A stretch of DNA of 64,000 nt from contig CM055109.1 of the NCBI GenBank assembly GCA_029204225.1, positions 17,231,590-17,295,589 of the forward strand. The letters are read 5' to 3'. The notes below the pieces were generated by a model that saw only the letters and a program-made list of their open reading frames with translations, was not told the DNA's origin and did not search any database. Source of the DNA: Diphasiastrum complanatum. Its lineage: Eukaryota > Streptophyta > Lycopodiopsida > Lycopodiales > Lycopodiaceae. This document shows, one piece after another, positions 13,130 to 24,755 of the stretch. Made by a program: the position numbers and the translations under genes. The stretch's first letter is position 1. Each line of letters starts with the position of its first letter.

Positions 13130-15620
13130 AATGCCAAGGTCAAACTTCATGAAAGCGATAAAACTTCAAACACAAATCACAATACTCAAAACTCATATCA
13201 CTATAAAATATTAAAACTAGTAATCAACGATGAATCGGGCCTTTTTTATTTTTTCAGTTTGAACCAGACTTTGGTTTGAACCAACTCCAAATGATCTGTT
13301 TGTTTTGAATGGCGGTTCGATTGTTCGAACCGCGATCTGAGTAAACTATACAATGGTTGTGACTCATAAACAACACATAAAATCAACAGTACTAATGAAT
13401 AAATTCACATTGTACGAAAAAATAACACTTTTTGACTTAATTAGTTGTCCTTGATTTAAAAGATTTGAATGTCTAGGTGTAGGCCTTTACACATATAAAA
13501 CATCACATTCAACTACATTCTACATCCTCCCTAAGTTAATAAGTCAAACTCTCATCAAAATATCTTATTAACTTGCAAGTAATTGCCTCCAAACAATTTT
13601 CATCAATACACCTATATTTTTCCAACTGATTTTTGCATGCAAATTAACCCAGCCAAAGGAACACATGGAGGATTTATAGGATCAAAAGATTGGGCAAAAA
13701 AAAACATGATCCCAAAATGGTTCAACACAACATATCTTCATAGATCCCACACGATCTGTACATCTAACATACTTAAACTATGAATTATGTAACTAAGCTA
13801 ATTCTAAGAGTGTTATTTCTCAAAGAGTGCTATTTCTCAAAACACCAAACCAAAATTTCTATCAGAGGCCATATCGAAAAATATACTATTGACAACGAAT
13901 TTCCTTCCTAGCATCAACCTCTCATAGAGCCTTGTTCACCACTAAACTCAGGTTGATTAACTCAAACGAGAAGGAACATGAGACTAGATCCAACAAACCA
14001 CTTTTTGTAATGGAACTTTTTGGTCTATATAAATCAACCAGATCCATGATCAATAAGTACCTAGCTTCACCCAAATATGTCTACACATCCATTATCCATA
14101 TCCATATGTTTTCCAATTTTACTTTGCATCCTCTAACTAGACTGATTTTTACAATCTTTAGAAGATTCCATCAATATCCCTAATATTCTATTAATCAAAA
14201 TTCCAAGATAGGTCTCCCTTTTGTACATATAAAGAATTCCTTTCATGAACTATGCTACATATGTTCTCTCAAATTGACTTTCTATATGCCACTCCTTTTC
14301 CCCTTTGTATAACGAAAAAAAAAACTTTCAAAAGATGTCATATCACTCTTGACAAAATGTAGGAGATTCTATAAAGAAGATTTTACAAAATTGACAAAAG
14401 TCAAGTCAGTAAGCATTGTGCTCCAACACATTTACATACGCCTATTACTCTACAATATTCTTTATTGGCCATAAAACTCATTATCTATGAGAAACTGACC
14501 TTTGTAAATCATAATAGAATTCCACATGTGGTCAAAAGAATTCAAATACTCATACTCTATATCCCTTAGTTTACACAATTAATTTAAAAAAATAACTCAC
14601 ATTCAAAATTCTTCACCTAATTGAGATAAATATTTCTAGCCTTTCATAAACTAGAAATTCACATATATAATTCAAAAAGACAAACAATTATAAGAATTTC
14701 CAATCTTTTGACTTTGAGATACCAATACCTCAAACTCTAGCAAGATATCATACTATGACTTATGGTTATAGGCATTTAGACGGATATTCTCCCTTCTAAG
14801 TGGAATATGAACAAGTCACAAGAGATCTCGTTCCCACACATTCAGAAATACTGCTATGAACGACTCCATTCTACAGTTCTTGGAAGTACCCTACCGGTTG
14901 CTATCACGAACACTATAGTTATAACGCATAATGAGAGCTACTTTACACTTTTACGGAAATAAGCATTTTTTTCGACATTTCACATGCTTAGAATACTAAT
15001 AAAAACAAAGTAGATCGTCTCTTGCATACTAGAGTCAAATATGATAATGTATAAGTACATTTTAGTTCAAAAACGAGTATTTATGTTAGTTAAAGGCAAA
15101 AGAACTTATGTTTAACGTCCGAGTAGCTTGTATGGCATGGATTTGCCCAAACTACCTCGTGTATGTATTGGGCTTTGATACTATGAAATGAAGCCCAAGG
15201 GATCAGTATGGCATTTGCCCTGCTACCCTATACTATACATGGACTTAAAAACATTCAAGTTATGGGATTTTAACATGGCTTGGTGTCTCATAAAGTTAAT
15301 ATCATTATTAAAATGCTTGAATACGATTCCTCGCCTGCATGCTGATCAGTATGGCTTCTGCCCTAATACGGTTCTTCAAGGTGGAACGTATGCTAGTATA
15401 AAAAATGGTTGGGAATATTGGACTAAATTTAGAATGACTATTTTGTTGTGTAATCGTGAATCTGGTTTCGGACATGGATAACAATTGATGTTCAATGATG
15501 AGCCTCAGGAATCAACCACATTGCACTAAATCTAGATAATTGAAAACTCAATCAAAGATTCTTCAATTCAAACAATAGAAAGGAGTCAGCCTTCAAGACA
15601 ATATAGAGCTAACAATAGTT
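13130..15620. other. No recognised gene; one GGTTCGAA-rich patch
   Basis: Short ORFs only. At about 13255-13345 the motifs TTTGAACC, GGTTCGA and TTCGAACCGCG occur close together in both orientations. They resemble the interior of the hAT-type MITE at 62936-63122, but I could not find matching termini or an 8-bp duplication. A 97-codon plus-strand ORF (15188-15481) resembles no family I know. Confidence 0.35.
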
Positions 15621-15621
15621 A

Positions 15622-15916
15622 CTAGTTACTAATAAACGGTATACCTCTCTGGGGCAATGGTCGTGCAAAGAAGCAGTTGCTCGTCCAATCTGTCCATAAA
15701 CTCATATAAGAGGCCCAATGTGTAGCCCTCTCGATCTGTAAGGTGCAGGACATTGTAGATAGGCTGTAGACCCATGACAATGGATCGTGCATCATCCCTC
15801 CTACCCCTGGGCTGCTGTGATGGCCCCCACTGCACCTACTCATTTGAAACGACTATCTGCCTCAAGTTCGCATGAACTTTCAGCAGTCGTTCCAGGACCA
15901 TGAACAATAATGCAAA
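15622..15916 (-). pseudogene. hAT-superfamily transposase fragment
   Basis: The minus strand reads VLERLLKVHANLRQIVVSNE, then one in-frame stop and a QWGPSQ segment, then a stretch with ARSIVMGLQPIYNVLHLTD and GYTLGLLYEFMDRLDEQLLL. This resembles the late catalytic part of plant hAT or DUF659-type transposases, where a 'lRlVDgd.kP.mGyiYEamdra' block is conserved. Only about 95 residues survive, with no zinc finger or C-terminal dimerisation domain. Identification is by pattern only. Confidence 0.55.
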
Positions 15917-16440
15917 CCTGCATTGCATTCTAGAGTAACAGAGTTTGCATTAATACAATGATGATCATCAAAGTTTCAAACTTGAAAACTTCATTGTCCT
16001 AAGCATTAGCACATACACAATGGCAATTTGCAAGACATCCAAGGTGGAGTGTCTCTCCTAGCTTCAAATTGCCCAATGATAGCTGCATATGATTGATCTC
16101 TTGTATCAATAGTGAGCATTTAATTTGGAATTTTGTAGCAATCTCATTTATCATCCATCGAGTCCAAGTAGCCATTTGATGGAAAGAGCTTGAAGTGTAG
16201 ATTGAGAAGCCTAAGGCACCAAGGGTTGTTGATGCATCTTGTTGATGTTTGGATCTAATCTTTGAGAGTAGGTAGGTGTGCCCACCTGGTATTTTTTAGA
16301 TCTTAAGTGATTCAATGCCCTTGATCTCAAGAGTTTTGTCTAAAATTAGAAGTTTCTCTCAAAGCTAGTCAAGAGGGAAATTCTATGACATAGATTGTTG
16401 TCAAATCACTTCACTTTCAATCCAACTCTCACGAATTAGA

Positions 16441-17000
16441 ATGGAATCTACTTTAGCACTACAAGATCTCATTGACATAGTGAGTGGGATTGAGGAAGAA
16501 CCTCAAAACCTATAAGAGGCCACTAGTATCAAGAAGAGATCAAGGATGACTTTGCATTGCATCAAGATGAATGTGTCTAATGAGCTCCTAAGGAAGATAG
16601 GAGCTTCTATTTCGGCCAAGGAGGCATGGGATACTTTGCAAGCAATCTATTAATCCAAAAATATTTTAAGGCTTCTCGCTTTGAGAAACCAAATCCTCCA
16701 AAATTTCCAAAACAAGGGAGAGAGTGCCCAAAATTATGTATTAAGGGTGAAGGATTGCAATAGGAAGCTTGCATACATAGGTGATGTCATCAAGTCTCAA
16801 GAGCTTGTTCAAATTGTGTTGAATGGTCTTAATGAGGATTTATCTAACCTTGTTCAATCAGATGCTATTCAAGGTGAACTACCATCTATGGAGAGCCTAC
16901 AAGGTGTGTTGGTGGCCGAGGAGAGTAGGCATGAGCTCAAACTTGCAAGGATGGGGCAAATCATGGCAATTACACTTTATTGCCCACAATGGGGACCAGT
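16441..17000 (+). pseudogene. Ty1/copia gag fragment
   Basis: The plus strand gives MESTLALQDLIDIVSGIEEE, two in-frame stops, then an open frame from 16681 with LRNQILQNFQNKGESAQNYV and LVQIVLNGLNEDLSNLVQSD. These match the Gag of the Copia element at 1-1582 (ESAQNYVLR, LVQIVLNGL) but are diverged. The zinc knuckle and everything after it are missing. The open frame continues to 17277 through unrelated sequence. It lies just beyond the 3' end of the coiled-coil gene. Confidence 0.7.
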
Positions 17001-18170
17001 TATGATGGTCTTTCAAAAAAGATATTTCATCTTTCAGCTGGAACATAAAACTGGTCAGAAATTATTATATTTTCCAATACCATGTACTTCAATTTATCAT
17101 GAAATGGTCAATATACTTTCAAAGCATCCATTGAAAATTGAGTCAACGTTAAGCCAGAAAATTGGGAGGATCTACTGCTTCGCCTTATCATACAGCATCC
17201 TTCAACATTCCAATTTTGTGGCTTCCTTTCATTTTGTGGCATTAGCTGCTTCAGAAAATTTTCATTTTATAGCATGACATTCAACTTCTACATTCTTATA
17301 TCAATAGTTGAAACGCTGACTTCTGTGAATAGGGCAGAGTCATAGTCAAATTGTTATGGATAGTCATTTGGACCTTGGACCGACACTCTACCTATTTTCA
17401 TTTAAACCTCTGCTAATTTAGGAAACTTAAAAGACGTATGATTAAACTTCAAAATAAGGTGCATACATTCAGCCCTCAAGTCCAGGGCCTCAATGACTAA
17501 GAATAGCCTTTTGAGCTTCAGTCTCTTTGATTGATTGTTCAAAGAGTAGCATTAAGACTAGCGTAGCCAAGTATATGCGAATCTTGTGGAGATCTTCATC
17601 AATATACAATCGTTAAAAGAGTTTCATATTTTCCAGTTCTTTCAGGCTGGGTGATTGATTTCGTTCATAAATTTACCTATGTGAGATCTAATACCAATCA
17701 CATGAACCAACAAGTCAGGCTCCAAGAACCCAAAAAATAAGGACGTAAAGTTTCATGTTTCTCTTTCCTTTTTAGAATGTTGAAAAAAGATAAAGGCAAG
17801 AAGAGGCAATTCACTATTGTCCTCACCTCATGTAAATCCAAAGATCAAGAGACACGTAAAGGAAGAAATTGAACTTTTTTTTAAATGTATAGCACTGTAT
17901 TTCAAGGAGATTGCACATCTGTCAAATAGAGAATCCAAAAGAAAAAAACACACCTTGAATTGTTTGTAGATGCAAAGTATTCAAGGTGTACCACACGTGA
18001 ATACTATGGGGCTTTCAAGAATTGGTAGCCTTTCCTGAAAACTCACTCCCCACATGAAGGACTTGAACCTATAGTCTCCAAGATCCTGCACTTTCCAATG
18101 GCAGTGAGAAAATAGGGGGTGCTCTTTTGCTCAAAAACAGAGAACCAAAGGACAAAAATTCATAAAGAAT
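17001..18170. other. No recognised feature downstream of the coiled-coil gene
   Basis: This would contain the 3' UTR, or further exons, of the minus-strand gene ending at 18171. I could not assign either. The last codons at 18171-18180 read ACAAGGTAGATTC on the minus strand, which could be the end of the protein (TAG) or a splice donor (AAG, then GTAGAT). A tRNA B-box-like GGTTCAAGTCC occurs on the minus strand near 18061-18071 without a convincing A box. Confidence 0.35.
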
Positions 18171-18710
18171 CTACCTTGTTCTTATCTCTTGCACATGTTC
18201 CAAAAGAAGCCTCACTGTCTTAACCCTTTCATTGATAACCTTTGTTCCTCCACTTTCAAACAGAATTTCAGCAACATCCATTAATTGTTGCAGCTTTCCT
18301 TCTATAACTGCTATTTTATGATCAATGTCAAGCATAAAAGCTTTGTATGAAACCCCTCTAACAAGAAGTGTTCCCTCCTCATTGTTCAAGCTTTCTTCTA
18401 GGGGGCCGACCTCACGATTCAAGCCATTAGTTTCCACAATATGATCAAAAGCATGATCCTTTTGAGAAATATCATCTGATTCTTCACCAGCATATGTGTC
18501 ACCTTCCTCTTCGATAGTAGCATTGGATCCAGCTGTACCACTACTATTCATTGCCAAATCCTGCTCAACAAACTCATTTACAGATGGAGAATCACTATAT
18601 TTTGGAGAAACCACTCTGACATTCCTGGTAAAGTCATTGGCTTCGGCATCCAGGTCCAATCTGGCACATGACAAAGCTGCAATTAGCTCCAATTCTTTTT
18701 TAGATATTGC
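18171..18710 (-). CDS. Organelle-targeted coiled-coil protein, exon 3 (last recognised)
   Basis: The exon opens in phase 0 after the acceptor TTTTGGGCAG and encodes about 179 residues to a TAG at 18171-18173. It starts AISKKELELIAALSCARLDL and continues through a long acidic, Ser/Glu-rich middle (EEEGDTYAGEESDD). It ends in a helical region (DHKIAVIEGKLQQLMDVAEI, VKTVRLLLEHVQEI). Phase and polarity match exon 2 at 38464-38663. I do not recognise a named family. The last codons could instead be a donor site into another exon. The intron to exon 2 is about 19.8 kb. Confidence 0.75.
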   Translation of the reverse strand, partial: AISKKELELIAALSCARLDLDAEANDFTRNVRVVSPKYSDSPSVNEFVEQDLAMNSSGTAGSNATIEEEGDTYAGEESDDISQKDHAFDHIVETNGLNREVGPLEESLNNEEGTLLVRGVSYKAFMLDIDHKIAVIEGKLQQLMDVAEILFESGGTKVINERVKTVRLLLEHVQEIRTR

Positions 18711-19561
18711 CTGCCCAAAATAAAAAAACAAGCCAAAAATGATTAGAGCTTTGATTAACATCTGTCAAAGGAAAAATACTTCAGATCTAAAAAACACTTC
18801 TGATCCAGCTTTGACAGTCACTGAGAAAACAAATTCTATCTGGTTCTGCGTTCTGATCGTCTTGCAGATCAGAAAGAATTTCGATCTTCCAATCGTGAAA
18901 CTTTTCTACCATCTAGGTAGAGTTATTATATACAGGAATAGAAATAGCCTAAAGTGCCATTAAAGAGCTCACAATGTCGAACTCAGTGAAATATAAAAGA
19001 ACTTCATACGCTTACCAGCTTATTGAATCTCCATTCACATCTGACATATTTAAAAGCAGCATATCAATGTGCTTGCTCAATATAAAGCAGGTAAATCAGC
19101 ATGTAAAAGAAGAGGCCAAGTCTGCAGAAATTCTTACAAAATTAAGATGTAAAAAAACTCACACGGATGAGTAGATGAAGGATTTGACACTCAAAGTACT
19201 GCCTTTTCACGCTATGGCAGTGTTGAACCATGGGTCGCAATGAATTAGTGAATTAAAAATCTGTACTTAAAATTTGAGCAGTAAGTAGTGCATGCAGTGT
19301 GATACTTAAAATATTTGGCTTAGGATCCAAATCGGGGGTACAGGACAACCATTTTCTGATTAAAGCTTCACATACATGGAGTACCGCACATGCAAGTTCT
19401 AATAATTAGACACACAGAAAAAGGATGCAATCAAATTTTTAATCCTTTTGTTCGTTCTTTAATCTCTATTCTCTTACATTAGTACCTTGCCTATGCAGCT
19501 CTCCTAAAAATCAAGCCTATGATGTTGTTCATTGTAGCAGGGGGTAGATACAAGGGTGGGG

Positions 19562-19919
19562 TGTTACGAGCTCGTAACCAGTGCCGAACCCTAGAGAACA
19601 CAGATAGGTCAGATACCACAGTCAGGGTCGTGTCTAGTGTACATCACCAGCAGGGCAAGACAGTGTGAGTAGTGTGCCCCAGCACGGTCCATAGCCATGG
19701 CGGGCCTAACACAGCCTAGGGACCCTGTCAGCAGGATAGGGCTCCCAGTTGGGTCCCGACGTGCAGTCGGCCACGTCAGTGCCACGTGGCCGACACTTGG
19801 CAGTAGCATGCTACCAGTCCTCACACTGGGCTAGGAGGGGCTTACTCTATATCAGGGAGTAGGCAAGGTTGGGTGGATCAGTTAGTGTTTGCCCTACTGT
19901 GGTGTTAGGATCTATTACA
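19562..19919 (+). repeat. Gypsy element 1, 5' LTR
   Basis: This ~358-bp block starts TGTTACGAGC and ends TCTATTACA, one base before a primer-binding site. It is GC-richer than its surroundings. It contains a CTATAT box near 19845 and a G-box palindrome at 19767-19793. No matching 3' LTR was found: the LTR at 25449 differs in sequence. Confidence 0.75.
19767..19793. promoter_or_regulatory. G-box palindrome in Gypsy 1 LTR
   Basis: TCGGCCACGT (19767-19776) and ACGTGGCCGA (19784-19793) form a perfect 10-bp inverted repeat around a 7-nt loop. The right arm contains CCACGTGG, the core bound by plant bZIP and bHLH factors. It lies upstream of the likely TATA box of the LTR. Confidence 0.6.
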
Positions 19920-19920
19920 C

Positions 19921-19933
19921 TGGTATCAGAGCC
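19921..19933 (+). promoter_or_regulatory. Gypsy 1 primer-binding site
   Basis: TGGTATCAGAGCC, complementary to initiator Met tRNA, lies one base after the LTR end. It is followed by a ~750-bp untranslated leader up to the gag ATG at 20680. Confidence 0.85.
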
Positions 19934-20679
19934 ATCTCCATCCTAGAGTGTTCAGGACAGCAGTAGAGAAAGCTATCAGAAGATAGGAAAGATTTCTCAG
20001 TTTCTCAGAAAAGATTAGAGGAGGAGAATCACTGTAGGAACAGCCTTCAAACCCTTGAAATTCACTGAGAATTTACAGTTGTAGGAAGTAGAATTCCTTC
20101 TGTAGGTAAATCGCTGGAAAGGCAGCAATCTATATCAGATTTCAGACATCTGATAGGAGATTTTAGAAAGGAATTAGAATAGAAACCAGCGAGCAGGTCC
20201 ATCGCTGTGGGATCAAAAATCTACCTCTGAAATTTCAGAGAAATCCAAGGAAATTTGAAGGGTTTCCAAGCAAATTTTCTTAGTAGGGTCAGCGCTGGAC
20301 AGGGAGGAGAAAAGGTGAAAATTTATCCCTGTTTGTTGAGAATTCTCAAGAGTTTGAGCTTCAAACTTACTTGCTATAGACCAGCGACCTATAGGCTTGG
20401 GTCAAATCGGAGATTTGAAGTGATTTAGAGCTGTAAATTGGACAAATCGGGCCGGATAGGTCGCTGTCCAACCAGCGAGGGCAGGGACTTCAAAAATTCC
20501 GGATTTCCTTTTGTAAATTTCCAGTTTTTACTCAGTTTGATGGAGCCCCACACCTGAAATCAGATCAGTTAGCTACTCAACTCAAGAACCGGGAAATTTG
20601 GTCCCTTGTACAGTTGTAAATTAGTCTTTTAGACTTTTTTTCCTTCAGAAGTTAAGGTAGCTCTCTTTCAGTTCCGAAG

Positions 20680-21891
20680 ATGACCACTCCTCAGGGACCT
20701 GATCAACCCCCGGAGAGAGGCTTCGACGAACTTGAAACAGAAGCCTTGGCTTACAGAAAAGGGAAGGAACCCATGGAAGTAGAAGAACAGAAACAGTTCG
20801 CCGAAGAACTCGACGAACTGGTTACCAAGGAGCAGTTCCTCCAATTGGTAACAGAAGTGGATGAACTGAAGTTGGCATTAGCCAATTTCAAGTCCAGTGT
20901 GGACGACTCGTTCGCTGAACTCAAAAACTTGATTTTGAGTTCCGCGAAAGGAAGCCTTCCCTCCACTTCTCAGTTATCCCCTTCTCCACTTCCATCAGTT
21001 TCGGGTGAGACTTTATGGTCTCACCCCAGTGTTTTTAAAGACTTAAAACCTCCTACTTTTAATGGGGAAGAGAAGGATAGAAATGCAGATATTCTACAAA
21101 CCTTCCTCAGCAAATGGAAGAACATTCATGCTCTTAAACAGACCCCTGACCATTTGCAAGCCATTGAGGCCAGTCTTTCCTTAGGGCCTATGGCCTATAA
21201 GTGGTGGTTAAATCTCCAGGAGACTGGGCAGACTCCCCGGTCATGGAAAGCTTTTGAAGAAGCTTTCCTAAGAGAATTTCTACCAGAGAATGAACTTGAT
21301 AGAGCCTGGGAAGCCTGGGAAAGAACAGTAATGGACACGTCCCTCATCCAATATATCTCGCAGTATCGAGAAGCAATTTTAAAGATTAAAAATATGGATG
21401 ACTATCAGAAAATCAGGGGATTTGTCTGTGGCCTCAAAGATGAATATAAAGTAGAGGTCCAGAGAAACTCGCCTACTACCCTTGAGCAAGCTCTCAGATA
21501 TGCTCAAATCTATGATGATTCAGTGGGTAGGAAGAGGGCGAGACAATAGCCACTTTCTGAGCAGCCTTCTCAGAAAGACTTTCAATTTAAAAAGAAAATT
21601 TTAAAAAGAAAGAAAGAAGATAAATTTAAAGGTGAAGCTCCTCAGAAACGCCCTTCACTCATACAGCCCTTAAAACCAGATGATTGTGAGCAAGCCAAAC
21701 AAGAACGTTTGTGCTTTGTGTGTATGGGCAAGGGACACACAATCAGACAATGTCCCAAGGGGCCTTTCACTAAAAAAGATAAGAAAGATAAAAAACAAGT
21801 TCATCTTGTTCAGACTGTATGTTTCCCCAGTGACTCGGCAGCTTCCGAGATCAAAGTGTATCATGAAGATCATGAACACGTTGCCAGCTGA
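20680..21891 (+). pseudogene. Gypsy 1 gag (capsid and zinc knuckle) with internal amber stop
   Basis: A 289-codon Gag ORF starts at 20680. It has an acidic, coiled N-terminus, a Ser/Pro linker, and a capsid domain with LSLGPMAYKWWLNLQETG and FLPENELDRAWEAWERT, typical of Retrotrans_gag. A TAG at 21547-21549 (context CAA TAG CCA) ends it. The same frame then continues through a Lys-rich stretch to a CCHC knuckle (CFVCMGKGHTIRQC, about 21712-21755) and stops at 21889. Either one nonsense mutation split capsid from nucleocapsid, or the amber is read through. The rest of the element is mutated, which favours decay. Confidence 0.8.
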
Positions 21892-21899
21892 CCTCTGCA

Positions 21900-22457
21900 A
21901 TGCTAGCGAGACCCTTCAGCTTTGGGCCGCATGACCTAGTACGTATGCATGGGAAAGTTGGTAACCAGTCAGTAAGAGTCATGGTTGATGATGGGGCAAC
22001 CCATAATTTCATCAACTACACCCTAGTTAAAAAGCTTAAACTACCAGAAGTACCTAGTCAGCATAGGTACATAGTTTCATTAGCTAAGGGAGAAGATAAA
22101 AAAATATGGGAAACTATGGTAAGTAAGTTAAATCTTGGTATTCAGGGGTACCAAGATGAAATAAACTTTCAGATAATGCACCTGGATCGAACAGACATTG
22201 TTCTCGGGAGAGATTGGCTCTACAGTTTAGGACCTTCCCTCCACAGAAACTATCAGGAGAACACCCTCAGCTTTCAGCATAAAGGCCGAGAGATCCAGTT
22301 GCATGGGGAGCATGATGTTCCCAACAGCCCTATGGTCTGCAGTTCAGAGCTCTGTCAGCTAATCGGAGCGAAGACCATCAGGTATTCTTATGTGACTTTC
22401 AGTTTATTCCTGAAGTTTCTATTTCCAGTTCTATTCAGCAGAATATCAGTAAATTAG
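21900..22457 (+). pseudogene. Gypsy 1 protease region
   Basis: This frame differs from gag. It carries the retropepsin core VMVDDGATHNFINYTLVKKL (DDG in place of the usual DTG or DSG), then IVLGRDWLYSLGP, the conserved block near the protease C-terminus in plant Gypsy elements. The protease would release Gag and Pol products. The shift into it from the gag-nucleocapsid frame and the exit before RT at 22466 show small indels. Confidence 0.75.
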
Positions 22458-22465
22458 AAACTTTA

Positions 22466-23815
22466 TTGTCTAAATTTAAAGATGTTTTTCCTAAAGATTT
22501 GCCACATGGTTTACCACCTAGCAGAGAGGTAGATCATGTGATAAACCTAGTACCAGGTACAGCACCTATTTCTAAACCTCCGTATCGGGTCAGCCGAACA
22601 GAGGATGAAGAAATAACTAGGCAGTTAACAGACTATCTTGGGAAAGGCCAAATTCAGACCAGTAGTTCACCATGGGCCTCACCAGTCCTATTGGTGAAAA
22701 AGAAAGAGGGGTCTATGCGTCTTTGCGTAGTTTATAGAGCCCTCAATAAAGTCACAATTAGGAATAAATACCCTGTGCCTAGGGCATACGAGTTGTTTGA
22801 TCAACTCGACGGGGCTAAGTTTTTCAGTAAAATAGACCTCAGATCGGGATATTATCAAGTCCGTATAAAATCGGAAGACGTCTCGAAAACAGCTTTTAGG
22901 ACTCGTCACGGTCATTATGAGTTTAAGCTGATAACATTTGGGCTCACAAATGCTCCAGCTACCTTTATGACCTTGATGAACAGTGTCCTCAGACCATACT
23001 TGGGTAAGTTTGTAGTCGTATTTTTAGACGACATCCTCGTTCACAGCAAAACGAGGAAGGAGCGTCTAAAACACCTCAGAAAGGTGTTTCGACTGCTTAG
23101 AAAGCATAAGCTCTATGCTAAACAATCCAAGTGTGAATTCTTCGTTGAAGAAGTAGCATATTTGGGTCACATTATCTCTTCAGATGGGATTAAGATGGAC
23201 CCAAATAAGGTTAAAGCCATACTCAGTTGGCTGAGACCTCAAAATATTTTGGAACTTCAAATCTTTCTTGGTCTGGCGGGATATTACAGACGATTTGTCA
23301 AGGAATATGCTCAGATAGCAGTCCCTATGACAAATCTCCTTAAGGGAAAGGGAAAGGAGTTCATTTGGGAGTCCGCACAGCAGGAGAGCTTTGATGCTCT
23401 CAAAACAGCCTTAGCTACAGCACCAGTTTTAAAAGTCGTCGACCCCAATCAGCCATTTGTGGTCGAAACAGATGCTAGCGACTTTGCAGTAGGTGTTTAA
23501 ACTCAGGGTGGACGACCAGTTGCGTTTGAGAGTAAAAAACTCGAGCCAGCTCAGACTAGGTACAGTGCCTATGAAAAGGAACTCTTTTCTATAGTCCATG
23601 CCCTTAAGACTTGGAGGCATTATTTGTATGGTGCCAACTTTGAGGTCCTGACAGACCATGAGAGTCTCAAATACCTTTGCAATCAACCTGAGCTTAGAGG
23701 TCGGAAAGCTCGTTGGGCAGAGTTGATGCAAGAGTTTGACATGTCTATCAGATATAGACATGGAAAATTCAATACAGTAGCAGATGCCCTTAGCAGAATG
23801 CCTATGATAAACAAA
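22466..23815 (+). pseudogene. Gypsy 1 reverse transcriptase and RNase H
   Basis: The RT domain is almost complete: [62 protein letters not shown] and the catalytic [10 protein letters not shown]. The connection and RNase H follow ([50 protein letters not shown]). A TAA at 23498-23500 interrupts RNase H, in frame with the continuation, where a sense codon is expected. RT and RNase H would copy element RNA into DNA. The element cannot make an uninterrupted Pol. Confidence 0.85.
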
Positions 23816-24413
23816 CTGAGTTTTACTCAGATTCGTAATGAGTTACTCGAGTCCTTGAGAGGGAAATGCCAGCATGATGCATTCTTCTCTACTATCTGGA
23901 ACTCAGTCCAGAGCAGACAGTTACAGACTCCAGAACCAGTTCCCGGGGCTGGTGCCAGTTCATCCAAGAATACGGCAGCTTCCGTTGAGGATGAAGATGA
24001 GTCCGAGTATACGTCGTCAGATGACGTTGAGGATTCTGAGCCTGTATTACCCAAGCAAACCCCAGTGGTTGAGGGTCAGTTGACTCAAGGATTCAAATGG
24101 AAACAGTATTCCATTCAGGATGAGTACTTGCTCTATAGAGATAGAGTATGTGTCCCAGGATCGAGCCAGGCATTATGCAGATCCACACAGACGGGATGTG
24201 CAGTTCTCCACTGGTGAGAAAGTCTACTTGAGTGGGGGCAGGCAGAGGGGGGCCAAAGGAGGGGAGAGAGGTAGAGGCAGAGGTAGAGGCAGGGGGAGGA
24301 TCCAAAGCCAGAGCACACAGCAGAGCCAGGGCCACACCACGGCATATGGCTCCCTCCAGTTCCGATTCATCTGCAGACCCTTGGGATCTGTAGTCAGGCA
24401 CAGATTCAGATGA
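23816..24413 (+). pseudogene. Gypsy 1 pol 3' end with integrase core deleted
   Basis: After RNase H the frame runs through an acidic spacer into the start of the integrase region (DEYLLYRDRVCVP). At about 24150 it jumps, with a frame change, to RARHYADPHRRDVQF and GEKVYL, the stretch that normally follows the DDE core. The HHCC zinc finger and all three catalytic acidic residues are absent, a loss of roughly 800-1000 bp judging by the usual spacing. A Gly-Arg-rich tail encoded by GAGGTAGAGGCAG-type repeats follows. I saw no chromodomain. Confidence 0.75.
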
Positions 24414-24580
24414 TGATTCCTACCATGGTCCATGACTCTAACGAGTCTTAGTTGTGTAGTCTTCATTACGTTCATGGAACATCATTGTACCCCATTTTGG
24501 TGCCATGTGGCCCGATATTATATATTATGATGATCCTATTCACAGCAGTGTAATGATTTCAGTACTGTTCTTTGTGTGTC

Positions 24581-24673
24581 AGAGAGAGAGAGAGAGAGAG
24601 TATGGTTGAAAAATGTTTCAGGACAATGCAGTATAGTTCAGAAGATTCAGCATTTTTGTTTGGTTTGTTGGAT

Positions 24674-24752
<79 letters not shown>
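24581..24752. repeat. Two (AG)n tracts, 24581-24600 and 24676-24752
   Basis: A 20-bp and a 77-bp AG run are separated by 75 bp of ordinary sequence. They lie 3' of the Gypsy 1 remnant. The right flank (GGGGAGGGAGAAC) does not match the LINE 3' ends. Confidence 0.97.

Positions 24753-24755
<3 letters not shown>

Noticed and set aside
18061-18120. Second tRNA-derived SINE (B-box GGTTCAAGTCC on the minus strand)
   Set aside because: No credible A box and no flanking duplication were found.
20680-24217. Endogenous pararetrovirus (caulimovirid)
   Set aside because: The order LTR, primer site, Gag, protease, RT, RNase H with integrase-end remnants and no movement protein is that of Ty3/gypsy.
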